Source: JBBQVO01 sp038211505
Lineage (GTDB): Bacteria; Chloroflexota; Dehalococcoidia; DSTF01; JACRBR01
Direction: 5' to 3'
Assembly: GCA_038211505.1 (NCBI GenBank)
Contig: JBBQVO010000166.1
Span: 1-7,671, forward strand
DNA length: 7,671 bases
Every line of letters starts with the position of its first letter. Within the stretch, counting starts at the first letter, position 1. The notes under the pieces are model-generated. The model saw only the letters and a program-made list of their open reading frames with translations. It searched no databases and was not told the origin of the DNA. This document shows, piece after piece, positions 1 to 5,714 of this stretch. A program made the position numbers and the translations under genes.

Positions 1-579
1 CATCGCCTCGTCGGCATCGACGATGCGGTTGCGGATGAGGAAGTCCATCGCCTTCGCTACGCCCAGCAACTGCACGAGCAGATACTGCCCGCCCTCATCC
101 GGCAGCAGCGCGAAGCGCAGCGTGCCGCTGCCCATCCGCGCCGCCGTCGAGGCGATCCGAAAGTCGCACGACAGCGCGAGCGAGAACCCGGTCTGGATCG
201 CCACCCCGTTGATCGCCGCGATGCTCAGCTTGTCGAGGTTGCGAATCGCGAGATTCAGCGGCTGCGACAGTGCGCGCAAGCCGTCGTAGGTGCCGATCGC
301 ATTGTGATGCCCGGCGCCGATCGGCGGCACGAGCGCTGCGCCACCGCTGCCCGGCGGCCGTCCGGTGATATCGTCGCCGGCGGAGAAGCCGCGGCCGCTG
401 CCGGTGAAGACGACGACGCGCACGCCGTCATCCATCTGTGCCTGCAGCAGCGTCTCGACGAGATCACGCTTCATGCCCTGCGTCATACCGTTGAGGCGAT
501 CCGGCTGGTTAAATGTGATCAGCGCGATGCCCGGATCATGAATCGCCACCTCAAACCCGCGATACCCTCCGTCTTGCAT
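1..579 (-). CDS. Enoyl-CoA hydratase/isomerase family protein (crotonase fold), C-terminus cut by window edge
   Basis: The reading frame is open from ATG 579 down to base 1, giving the first 193 residues of a family usually about 260 long, so the C-terminus lies outside. The start is fixed by a strong AGGAGG four bases upstream (minus strand). Crotonase landmarks are visible: FSAGDD at 65-70 (first oxyanion-hole segment), INGVAIQTGFSLALSCDFRI at 123-142 (second oxyanion-hole segment, normally Gly-Gly-Gly), and FALLPDEGG at 156-164. By family alignment from memory, the two hydratase glutamates (rat Glu144 and Glu164) fall on S133 and T153, while D161 matches the aspartate used by dienoyl-CoA isomerase and PaaG-like isomerases. 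I therefore infer an acyl-CoA isomerase or other crotonase reaction rather than classical hydration. It lies 118 bp downstream of a same-strand alpha/beta hydrolase and may be co-transcribed with it. Family assignment is firm; the exact reaction is not. Confidence 0.9.
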   Translation of the reverse strand, partial: MQDGGYRGFEVAIHDPGIALITFNQPDRLNGMTQGMKRDLVETLLQAQMDDGVRVVVFTGSGRGFSAGDDITGRPPGSGGAALVPPIGAGHHNAIGTYDGLRALSQPLNLAIRNLDKLSIAAINGVAIQTGFSLALSCDFRIASTAARMGSGTLRFALLPDEGGQYLLVQLLGVAKAMDFLIRNRIVDADEAM

Positions 580-697
580 GTTGCCTCCTATCGTCCACGA
601 AGCCGCAGGCACTGTAGGGGCGCTGCTCGCCGCGGCCCCGGTCGTCACGAGACCGACGCATATATTGGTACGACGCCGAACGGGCATCTCGTCGTTG

Positions 698-1984
698 CTA
701 CGGCTCGCCGATGCGCTCCTCGATCCACGGCACGATCATATCGAGCACGCGCTCGCGCGGATCGGCGAGCTTCGCGCCTTCTTCGCCGACCGGATGCAGA
801 TAGTGATTCGCCCACGGCAGCTCGAGCAGCGTCTTGTCGGCGGCGGCGCTCTTCTCGAACAGCTCCTGCTGCTCCGCCGGGAAGATATCGCAGTCGCCGT
901 CCGCGTAGACGATCAGCGTCGGGATCGCGACGTGCTGGATGGTGTCCGGCAGATCGGCCTGGCTACTGAGCCCGCTCCACGTGCTCAGCCAGGCCCGCGG
1001 CGTCATCACCCGCGCCAGCCCCCACGATCCGTAGTTGCCGATGATCGGGTCGCCCGGCGAGAAGATGCTACCGAGCGGCCGGTTGCTCGGATCGATCGTC
1101 GGATCGAGGTACGCCGGGTTCGCCAGCGTCCGGTAGATGATCATGAAGCGTCCGAGCCAGCGCTGCCGTGTGATCGCGCCACGCTGATCGTCGGACAGCG
1201 CAGCGAACTCCGGCGCGCGCGAACGGAGGCGCGCATCCTCCACCTCAGCGATGTACGCCCGCGCTATCACGTCGAGCCGATGATTGCGCTCGCGCTGCTT
1301 GAGCCGATACGCCGCGAGCCACGTTGCAGCGTACGAACTCGGTTCGGGAATAGGACAGTAGCCGTTCGAGGGCGCGTACATATCCCAGTCGGGGTCGACC
1401 GCCAGCGGATCATGCTCGTCGACCACGCTCGGGTCGAGCACGTTAAGCATGAAGCGCCCCTCGCCGAGATGCGCTGCCACCGTGACGTAGAGATCGCCCG
1501 CCGGCATGTTCTCCGCGGCGAGCGGCACCGGCTCGCCGCCCGGCGTCTGGGTCAGCCGCTCCGCCGACGGCCGCGACGCCTGCGACTGGTAGAAGCCGAG
1601 CAGCGAGCCGCCGCCGCTGTTGCCCAGCAGCACGATGCGCTCGAAGCCGGCGCCTTTGAGATGCCGCATGCCGGCGGCGATGTCGAACAGCAGTCGCTCG
1701 TGCACCATGTCGGTGTCGTTGTTGAGGTAGCGGCTGTTGTGTCCGAATACGGCGTAGCCGCGCGCCACGAGGCCCGGCACGACGTAATGTCGCGTGAACT
1801 CGCCGCGCGGGTGCATCAGGTACACGGCCGTCTTCGGCTCGCGCCCCGCCGGCCGGTACAGGATGCCGAAACTCTGTCCCGTATCTGTCGCCTCGAGATA
1901 CACGACGTCGCGCCGAACTGAGGCGTCGAGATGTGTGAAGGCAAAGGGCAATCGGCGGCCGCGTTCGATCGGCTGCTGTGTCAT
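698..1984 (-). CDS. Alpha/beta hydrolase, 428 aa, with large inserted cap region
   Basis: This is a probable soluble serine hydrolase; no signal peptide or membrane segment is visible. The nucleophile elbow is LLGNSGGG at 119-126 with Ser123 as nucleophile. The segment YADGDCDIFP at 360-369 supplies the acid (Asp366 in the usual G-x-x-D-x-x-P spacing), and PWANHYLHP at 390-398 supplies the histidine (His394). HPRGEF at 58-63 fits the oxyanion-hole loop after strand 3. About 170 residues between roughly 180 and 345, rich in Trp, Tyr and Arg, form an insert likely to be a cap over the active site, which makes the protein longer than typical 280-320 aa hydrolases. The substrate cannot be read from sequence; an ester, amide or C-C bond is possible. 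No Shine-Dalgarno sequence precedes ATG 1984, so the start is less certain than the family. The crotonase-family gene follows downstream on the same strand, suggesting a catabolic pair. Confidence 0.86.
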   Translation of the reverse strand: MTQQPIERGRRLPFAFTHLDASVRRDVVYLEATDTGQSFGILYRPAGREPKTAVYLMHPRGEFTRHYVVPGLVARGYAVFGHNSRYLNNDTDMVHERLLFDIAAGMRHLKGAGFERIVLLGNSGGGSLLGFYQSQASRPSAERLTQTPGGEPVPLAAENMPAGDLYVTVAAHLGEGRFMLNVLDPSVVDEHDPLAVDPDWDMYAPSNGYCPIPEPSSYAATWLAAYRLKQRERNHRLDVIARAYIAEVEDARLRSRAPEFAALSDDQRGAITRQRWLGRFMIIYRTLANPAYLDPTIDPSNRPLGSIFSPGDPIIGNYGSWGLARVMTPRAWLSTWSGLSSQADLPDTIQHVAIPTLIVYADGDCDIFPAEQQELFEKSAAADKTLLELPWANHYLHPVGEEGAKLADPRERVLDMIVPWIEERIGEP

Positions 1985-2077
1985 GGGGGATAGGTTACAG
2001 GCGACCGCCGGTACGTTATAGGGGGCCGGAGATTGACGAGATTACGCCGAATTTATGCTCGGGGTGCATGGCGACGG

Positions 2078-2086
2078 TGGTATGAT
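2078..2086 (+). promoter_or_regulatory. Extended -10 promoter element of the VOC gene
   Basis: TGGTATGAT matches the TGn-TATAAT extended -10 consensus with one mismatch in the hexamer. Its placement about 38 bases before the ATG leaves room for a start site and the Shine-Dalgarno sequence. Confidence 0.55.
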
Positions 2087-2112
2087 ACTTGCCACAAGCC
2101 GGAATTCTTGTC

Positions 2113-2117
2113 GGAGG
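2113..2117 (+). promoter_or_regulatory. Ribosome binding site deciding the VOC start
   Basis: GGAGG lies seven bases before ATG 2125. It favours this ATG over an in-frame TTG at 2089, which would add 12 residues that belong to no VOC domain and lies at or before the predicted transcription start. Confidence 0.8.
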
Positions 2118-2124
2118 TACAGCG

Positions 2125-2640
2125 ATGAATCTCACTACCGGCGGCGTCCACCACATGGTGCTCGTCTGCAAGGACATGAAGGCCACGCACGACTTCTACA
2201 GCGACGCGATGAAGATGCGCCTGACGGCCGCCATTGAAGTGCCGCCGATCCCGCCGGAGCAGGCGATGCACCTCTTCTATGATATGGGCGGCGGCAACCA
2301 GCTCGCCTTCTTCTGGTTCCGCGACGCGCCGGCGGCACTGCCGGAGCAAGCGCACCCGAAGAACTTCGCCGCGATGAGCGCCCACGGATCGATGCATCAC
2401 GTGGCGTTCCGCGTCGACAGCGAAGACGCGATCATGGTCTGGCGCGATCACCTCCGCTCGAAGGACATCCAGGTGACGCCGATGATCGACCACGGCTTCT
2501 GCAAGTCAATCTATTTTCAAGATCCCGACGGCGTGCAGCTGGAGATCAGCTTCTGGGTGCGCGTCCTCGACGATCGCGACATCAGCGCCGGTGTGCTCGA
2601 TCGCGCCGGCATCAAGATCGCGGAACCCGCGCTCGCGTAA
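2125..2640 (+). CDS. VOC superfamily protein (glyoxalase / extradiol dioxygenase-like), 171 aa
   Basis: This cytosolic protein has the two beta-alpha-beta-beta-beta modules of the vicinal oxygen chelate fold. Module one begins GVHHMVLVCKDM (7-18) and module two GSMHHVAFRVDS (88-99), each with a His-His pair at the usual first-strand metal position. The last strand DPDGVQLEIS (133-142) carries Glu140. H10, H92 and E140 would give the His-His-Glu metal set typical of many VOC enzymes; the fourth position at the end of module one is LAFF (60-63), lacking the Glu seen in glyoxalase I. That fits a dioxygenase-like or isomerase/epimerase member better than glyoxalase I, but the substrate is unknown. 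The gene stands alone, with its own extended -10 promoter upstream and a strong hairpin terminator 18 bases after the stop. Residues 143-171 form a tail beyond the fold core. Confidence 0.86.
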   Translation: MNLTTGGVHHMVLVCKDMKATHDFYSDAMKMRLTAAIEVPPIPPEQAMHLFYDMGGGNQLAFFWFRDAPAALPEQAHPKNFAAMSAHGSMHHVAFRVDSEDAIMVWRDHLRSKDIQVTPMIDHGFCKSIYFQDPDGVQLEISFWVRVLDDRDISAGVLDRAGIKIAEPALA

Positions 2641-2658
2641 GTACACTCGTAATGACGT

Positions 2659-2690
2659 AAGAAGAGGTCGCGATTCACGACCTCTTCTTT
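2659..2690 (+). terminator. Intrinsic terminator after the VOC gene
   Basis: A perfect 12-bp stem (2659-2670 with 2678-2689) encloses a 7-base loop; the 3' arm ends in CTTCTTT, so the U-rich tract is partly within the stem and short. The opposite strand also reads into A/T-rich ends, but no converging gene needs it. Confidence 0.75.
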
Positions 2691-2749
2691 GCGTTCGCCT
2701 GCACTGAATCGCTATCTCCGGCCGATACTAGAATCACCGACGTGCAACA

Positions 2750-2779
2750 AACTTGACGGACGCCTGTTTGAACTTGACG
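2750..2779 (+). repeat. Direct repeat AACTTGACG, two copies 21 bp apart
   Basis: AACTTGACG occurs at 2750-2758 and again at 2771-2779, start to start 21 bp or two helical turns, in the gap before the small secreted-protein gene. Each copy contains TTGACG, which resembles a -35 hexamer, but no -10 follows at 16-18 bp. Two same-face sites could be an activator binding site or simple chance. Confidence 0.35.
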
Positions 2780-2819
2780 ACAGGAACTACGCCGCCGAGC
2801 CTCAACGAGGAGTGACACC

Positions 2820-3086
2820 ATGAACCGAATCACACGAATGTTGGCTGCGGGCGCGGCATCCGCCATTGTCGGCGTCGCCATCGTGACTGGCGTTGGCGCA
2901 GCGGGCGCCGGCCACACGCCCGTGACGCTGTGCCATTTCGTACCGGCGCACGGCGGCAGTTACATCATCATCACCGTCGATGACGACGGCAGCAGCGGCA
3001 ACAAGAACGGCCAGGGTCACATGGGCCACGGCGACGACATCATCCCGGCCAACCCGGACGGCACCTGCGGCAGCGTACCGGACTAA
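2820..3086 (+). CDS. Small secreted protein with Cys-His ... His-Gly-Asp motif, 88 aa
   Basis: ATG 2820 follows GAGGAG (2807-2812) at good spacing. The N-terminus is a typical Sec signal peptide: arginines at 3 and 6, a hydrophobic Ala/Val/Gly core at about 8-28, and a probable cleavage after A28-G29-A30. The mature part is about 58 residues with VTLCHF at 35-40, IIITVDDDG at 49-57, a Gly/Asn/His-rich stretch and HGDDIIPA at 70-77; it has two cysteines (38, 83) and histidines at 32, 39, 44, 67 and 70. I recall the same Cys-His ... Ile-Thr-Val ... His-Gly-Asp order in many exported or surface proteins of Actinobacteria and Chloroflexota, usually as an accessory domain; here it is the whole mature protein. 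Function is unknown. A Cys83-Cys38 disulfide or metal binding by the Cys/His residues is possible but unproven. Flanking terminators make it a single-gene transcript. Confidence 0.82.
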   Translation: MNRITRMLAAGAASAIVGVAIVTGVGAAGAGHTPVTLCHFVPAHGGSYIIITVDDDGSSGNKNGQGHMGHGDDIIPANPDGTCGSVPD

Positions 3087-3110
3087 TCCTCGCCCTCTGA
3101 ACGAGACCTG

Positions 3111-3157
3111 AGTGGGCGGCGCGCAAACCGCGAGCCGCCCGCTTCGCTAATTTTCTT
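3111..3157 (+). terminator. Probable terminator after the small secreted-protein gene
   Basis: GGGCGGC (3114-3120) pairs with GCCGCCC (3134-3140). The stem extends outward by three further pairs including one G-U (3111-3113 with 3141-3143), and a small inner GCG/CGC stem lies in the loop. An AT-rich stretch with TTTTCTT (3151-3157) follows seven bases after the stem, a little far for an ideal intrinsic terminator. Confidence 0.55.
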
Positions 3158-3407
3158 GACAAACCAGAACATACGTGCGAAGCTGCGTTCGCTTCGACTT
3201 CCCACCACTCGAAGCGCCTAACCGGCATTCGTGGGCAGATTTCGTGGCCTCTCTTGACCTGTTACTATGCGCATCAGACAGCAACAAGCGTAGTATCAAC
3301 CAGCGACGGCGCTCTGACCTGTTTGCGGTTCCTCTCCACCAACACCGCAGGCACGTTCGAGCGGCGTCTCTTTGTTCGGCAGATGTCAATATCGGCCGGA
3401 CGCGAAC

Positions 3408-3411
3408 GGAG
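3408..3411 (+). promoter_or_regulatory. Ribosome binding site deciding the rplI start
   Basis: GGAG sits six bases before GTG 3418, and translation from that GTG gives the expected L9 N-terminus immediately. It rejects the 81-residue extension to 3175. Confidence 0.8.
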
Positions 3412-3417
3412 ATTGCC

Positions 3418-4047
3418 GTGAAGGTCGTATTTCTCGAAGACGTGCCCGGTACCGCCAAGATCGGCGAGATCAAGACGGTGAAGCCCGGCTTCGCTCGCAA
3501 CTATCTGCTGCCGCGCCGCCTGGCGCTCCCGGCGACGCCTTCCGTCGTGAAGTCGGCCGAGAAGCGGGCGGTGCGCGAGGAGCGCCTGCAGGACGCCCGC
3601 GACACCGATGCGCGCGCCGTCGCCGGCCGGCTCGAGGGCGTGACCTACACCTTCACCGCCCGCGCCGGCTCGACCGGCAAGCTCTTCGGCTCCGTCGGCA
3701 CGGCCGATATCGCGACGAAGGTCGGCGAGACGGTCGGCGGCGAGTTCGAGCGCCACAACGTGATGCTCGCCGAGCCGATCAAAGATCTCGGCGACTACCC
3801 GGTCGTCGTCAAGCTCACGAAGAACGTCAGCGCGACGGTCACCGTGACCGTCGTTGGCGAAGACGGCACGACCGCCGCCGACATCAAGGCGAAGTCCGAA
3901 GGCAAGTCGAGCCCGCGCGCCGACATCTCCGACGACGACGCCGACGGCGACGACGCCGAGTCCGACGACAGCGACACGGAAGACTCCGAAGACGCCCGCG
4001 ACATCGGCACCGACGACGACGCGATGGAAGAGACCGCCGAGGAGTAG
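3418..4047 (+). CDS. rplI: 50S ribosomal protein L9 (bL9) with long acidic C-terminal extension, 209 aa
   Basis: bL9 binds domain V of 23S rRNA near the L1 stalk and reaches across the ribosome surface, helping to maintain reading frame. The N-terminal rRNA-binding domain (about 1-50) starts MKVVFLEDVPG and contains the L9 signature GFARNYLLPRRLALPAT (24-40). A charged linking helix (about 43-73) leads to the C-terminal domain (about 74-148, including GSTGKLFGSVGTADI at 84-98), ending in TVTVTVVGE. The family is usually about 148 residues; here about 60 more follow, and from 169 to 209 they are almost all Asp, Glu, Ser, Ala and Thr, which should be disordered and strongly negative. The start is GTG with GGAG at good spacing. 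rpsF, ssb and rpsR, frequent neighbours of rplI, are absent just upstream. The gene probably leads an operon into the 65-aa gene and dnaB, an order (rplI-dnaB) known in many bacteria. Confidence 0.95.
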   Translation: MKVVFLEDVPGTAKIGEIKTVKPGFARNYLLPRRLALPATPSVVKSAEKRAVREERLQDARDTDARAVAGRLEGVTYTFTARAGSTGKLFGSVGTADIATKVGETVGGEFERHNVMLAEPIKDLGDYPVVVKLTKNVSATVTVTVVGEDGTTAADIKAKSEGKSSPRADISDDDADGDDAESDDSDTEDSEDARDIGTDDDAMEETAEE

Positions 4048-4072
4048 CCGCCGTTTCGGCAGCGCTTCCCGG

Positions 4073-4116
4073 CTCGTCGTAAGGTCCGCGTCGCGGACAA
4101 AGATCGAGACGACGAG
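4073..4116 (+). promoter_or_regulatory. Nested hairpin between rplI and the 65-aa gene
   Basis: The outer arms CTCGTCGT (4073-4080) and ACGACGAG (4109-4116) are perfectly complementary. Inside, GTCCGC (4084-4089) pairs with GCGGAC (4093-4098) across a 3-base loop; as DNA the same bases form a 15-bp near-palindrome (4084-4098). The structure ends five bases before the Shine-Dalgarno of the next gene and has no U-tract, so it is not a classical terminator. It could set relative expression of L9 and the replication genes by RNA processing, stability or partial attenuation, or be a protein operator. Role is inferred only. Confidence 0.5.
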
Positions 4117-4133
4117 TACGCAAGGAGGCGCGC

Positions 4134-4331
4134 ATGCCGATCGTTGCTGTCGACTACGATTTCACGATCCGCGAGGCCGAGAAGGCGCTGCGCGACGCGC
4201 AGACCGCCGGCGACATCCGCAACGCCTGGAAGAAGTACATGGGCACGCTCGGGCACCGTACGCTCGGGCGTCTTCTGCTTGGCCGTTCCGCCGCCGAACT
4301 CAGCGCGAAGCACATCGTAGGTCAGGATTAG
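4134..4331 (+). CDS. Unrecognised small protein, 65 aa, between rplI and dnaB
   Basis: I do not recognise this protein. Evidence that it is real: a textbook AAGGAGG (4122-4128) five bases before ATG 4134, codon use like its neighbours, and tight linkage, with its TAG only three bases before the dnaB start. The product has about ten basic and eight acidic residues, no cysteine, no signal peptide and no hydrophobic membrane span. It looks mainly helical after residue 10: a first charged helix at about 11-37 (TIREAEKALRDAQ ... NAWKKYM) and a second at about 43-60 (TLGRLLLGRSAAELSAKH), separated by GTLGH (37-41). A helical hairpin that binds a partner or nucleic acid would fit. Its place directly before dnaB, with likely translational coupling, suggests a link to replication or to L9/translation, but no function can be assigned. 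Confidence 0.72.
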   Translation: MPIVAVDYDFTIREAEKALRDAQTAGDIRNAWKKYMGTLGHRTLGRLLLGRSAAELSAKHIVGQD

Positions 4332-4334
4332 CCG

Positions 4335-5714
4335 ATGGTCTCCGTCGCCGACAATCTGCCGCCATTCGATATCGAGGCGGAGGAAGCCTGCATCGCCTCG
4401 CTCCTCGTCGACGAGGAAGCGATCGGCCGTATCGAGGGGATCGTCCAACCGGAAGATTTCTACCGCGACCAGAACCGCTGGGCGTACGACGCCTGCCTCG
4501 CCCTCTGGTCGCGCAACGAGCCGATCAACCAGGTGACGCTCGCCCACGAGCTCTCCCGTCGCGAGAAGCTCGATGAGGCGGGCGGCATCCCGTACCTATC
4601 GCGCATCGTTGCCGAGCTGGCGACGCCGGTCGGCGTCGAGCACTACGCCCACATCGTCAAGCGCGACGCGACGTATCGCACGATGATCACCGTCGGTTCG
4701 CAGATCGTGCAGATGGCCTACCAGGGCGGCCCTGATCTCGACGGCGCCATCGGCCGCGCCGAGAACCTCCTCATGGGCGTCCGGCAGTCGCAGCGCATGG
4801 GCGATCTCGTCCCGCTGCGGACGCTGCTCGAGAACTTCTGGGACACACCCGGCATCGATTCGCCCTTCGCCGGCACGATCGGCGCCATCCGCACCGGCTT
4901 CATGGACCTTGATACCTTGCTCGGCGGCTTCCATCGCTCCGATCTCGTCATCTGCGCCGCCCGGCCGAGCGTTGGCAAGTCGTCGCTGCTGCTGAACTTC
5001 GCGCGCAACGCCGCCGTCGGTCAGAACGCCCGCGTCGCCATCTTCACGATCGAGATGTCGGGCGAACAGCTGGCGCAACGCCTCCTCGCGTCCGAGTCCG
5101 GCGTCGATGCCTCGCGGCTGCGCCTCGGCCAGATGACTGAGGTCGAAGAACGCCGCGCGATGACGGCGACGGGTGAGCTGTCCGGCCTCGAGATCTACAT
5201 CGACGATTCATCCGTCGTCACGCCCGGCCAGCTGCAGACGAAGCTGCGCCGCCTCGCCCAGCAGATCGGCGGCGTCGATCTCGTGCTCATCGACTATCTG
5301 CAACTGATGCAGGGCGGCGGCCGTCATCGCGACAACCGCGTGCAGGAGGTCAGCGAGATCTCCCGCGGCCTCAAGATGCTGGCGCGCGATCTCGATGTGC
5401 CGATCATCGCCGCCGCGCAGCTCTCGCGCGCGCCGGAGATGCGCCAGCCGCACATCCCGATGCTCAGCGACCTGCGCGAGTCGGGCAGCATCGAGCAGGA
5501 CGCCGACGTCGTCATGTTCATCTATCGCGAGGACGTCTACGTCACGCGCGAGGAGTGGGAGATGCGCAACTTCGATCAGCCGTACCCGGAAGGGATCACG
5601 AAGCTGATCGTCGCCAAGCACCGCAACGGCCCGACCGGCATCGTCCACCTGCGCTTCCGCAACAACCTCTCGCGCTTCGAAGACCTGATGGTGATCGAGG
5701 AAGAGTCAGCGTGA
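4335..5714 (+). CDS. dnaB: Replicative DNA helicase DnaB, 459 aa
   Basis: DnaB is the hexameric 5'-to-3' helicase that unwinds DNA at the fork and recruits primase. The N-terminal domain (about 8-110) begins NLPPFDIEAEEACIASLL, matching the usual PPxxxEAEqavLGslL opening. A linker (about 150-180) leads to the RecA-like motor: Walker A ARPSVGKSS (209-217), FTIEMSGEQL (237-246) with catalytic Glu240, Walker B VDLVLIDYLQLM (314-325) with Asp320, AAQLSR (360-365), DLRESGSIEQDADVV (379-393), and KHRNGPTG (428-435) with the likely arginine finger Arg430. Length is normal and no intein or frameshift is present. The start lies three bases after the stop of the 65-aa gene with only a weak AGGA (4324-4327), so translation is probably coupled. 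Its own TGA overlaps the GTG of the DnaD-like gene. Confidence 0.97.
   Translation: MVSVADNLPPFDIEAEEACIASLLVDEEAIGRIEGIVQPEDFYRDQNRWAYDACLALWSRNEPINQVTLAHELSRREKLDEAGGIPYLSRIVAELATPVGVEHYAHIVKRDATYRTMITVGSQIVQMAYQGGPDLDGAIGRAENLLMGVRQSQRMGDLVPLRTLLENFWDTPGIDSPFAGTIGAIRTGFMDLDTLLGGFHRSDLVICAARPSVGKSSLLLNFARNAAVGQNARVAIFTIEMSGEQLAQRLLASESGVDASRLRLGQMTEVEERRAMTATGELSGLEIYIDDSSVVTPGQLQTKLRRLAQQIGGVDLVLIDYLQLMQGGGRHRDNRVQEVSEISRGLKMLARDLDVPIIAAAQLSRAPEMRQPHIPMLSDLRESGSIEQDADVVMFIYREDVYVTREEWEMRNFDQPYPEGITKLIVAKHRNGPTGIVHLRFRNNLSRFEDLMVIEEESA

Larger units (their letters stand above)
1985..2124. promoter_or_regulatory. Divergent intergenic region between hydrolase (-) and VOC gene (+)
   Basis: These 140 bp separate two divergently transcribed genes and should hold both promoters. 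On the plus strand an extended -10 element is clear at 2078-2086 (TG, one base, TATGAT), which predicts a transcription start near 2093 and a short leader of about 30 bases before ATG 2125. No convincing -35 accompanies it, as is usual for extended -10 promoters. On the minus strand TATAAC near 2014-2019 is a possible -10 for the hydrolase but has no matching -35, so that promoter is not established. No clear operator palindrome was seen. Confidence 0.55.
3087..3417 (+). other. Non-coding gap of about 330 bp: terminator plus structured leader region of rplI
   Basis: No credible gene fits here; the L9 frame stays open back to GTG 3175, but those 81 residues do not belong to L9. After the terminator-like hairpin at 3111-3143 there are further inverted repeats: 3178-3183 with 3191-3196; 3190-3197 with 3209-3216 (8 bp, perfect); 3263-3270 with 3288-3295 (8 bp, one G-U); and 3324-3329 with 3344-3349 (6 bp). 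The first two share the same middle arm and exclude each other. A perfect TTGACA at 3156-3161 has no -10 at standard spacing, so the promoter is not located. I read this as the promoter and 5' leader of the rplI operon. Confidence 0.5.

Noticed and set aside
670..695. Hairpin (ACGAC/GTCGT with inner GCC/GGC) after the hydrolase stop as terminator
   Set aside because: The arms are short with a large bulge and no U-tract follows on the minus strand; the crotonase gene is probably read through.
578..1921. Long plus-strand open frame (447 codons) opposite the alpha/beta hydrolase
   Set aside because: It is an antisense shadow of a GC-rich gene: Arg/His/Asp-rich, no domain, no Shine-Dalgarno, while the minus strand encodes a complete catalytic triad.
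3156..3161. Perfect TTGACA as -35 of an rplI promoter
   Set aside because: At 16-18 bp downstream the sequence is GC-rich (CGAAGCTG region) with no -10 likeness, so I do not call a promoter.
3175..3417. N-terminal extension of rplI to GTG 3175
   Set aside because: The extra 81 residues are unlike any L9, and GTG 3418 has its own Shine-Dalgarno and gives the canonical N-terminus.
3895..4046. GAC/GCC-rich low-complexity DNA as a tandem repeat or CRISPR-like array
   Set aside because: It is the codon pattern of the acidic L9 tail; there is no fixed repeat unit or spacer.
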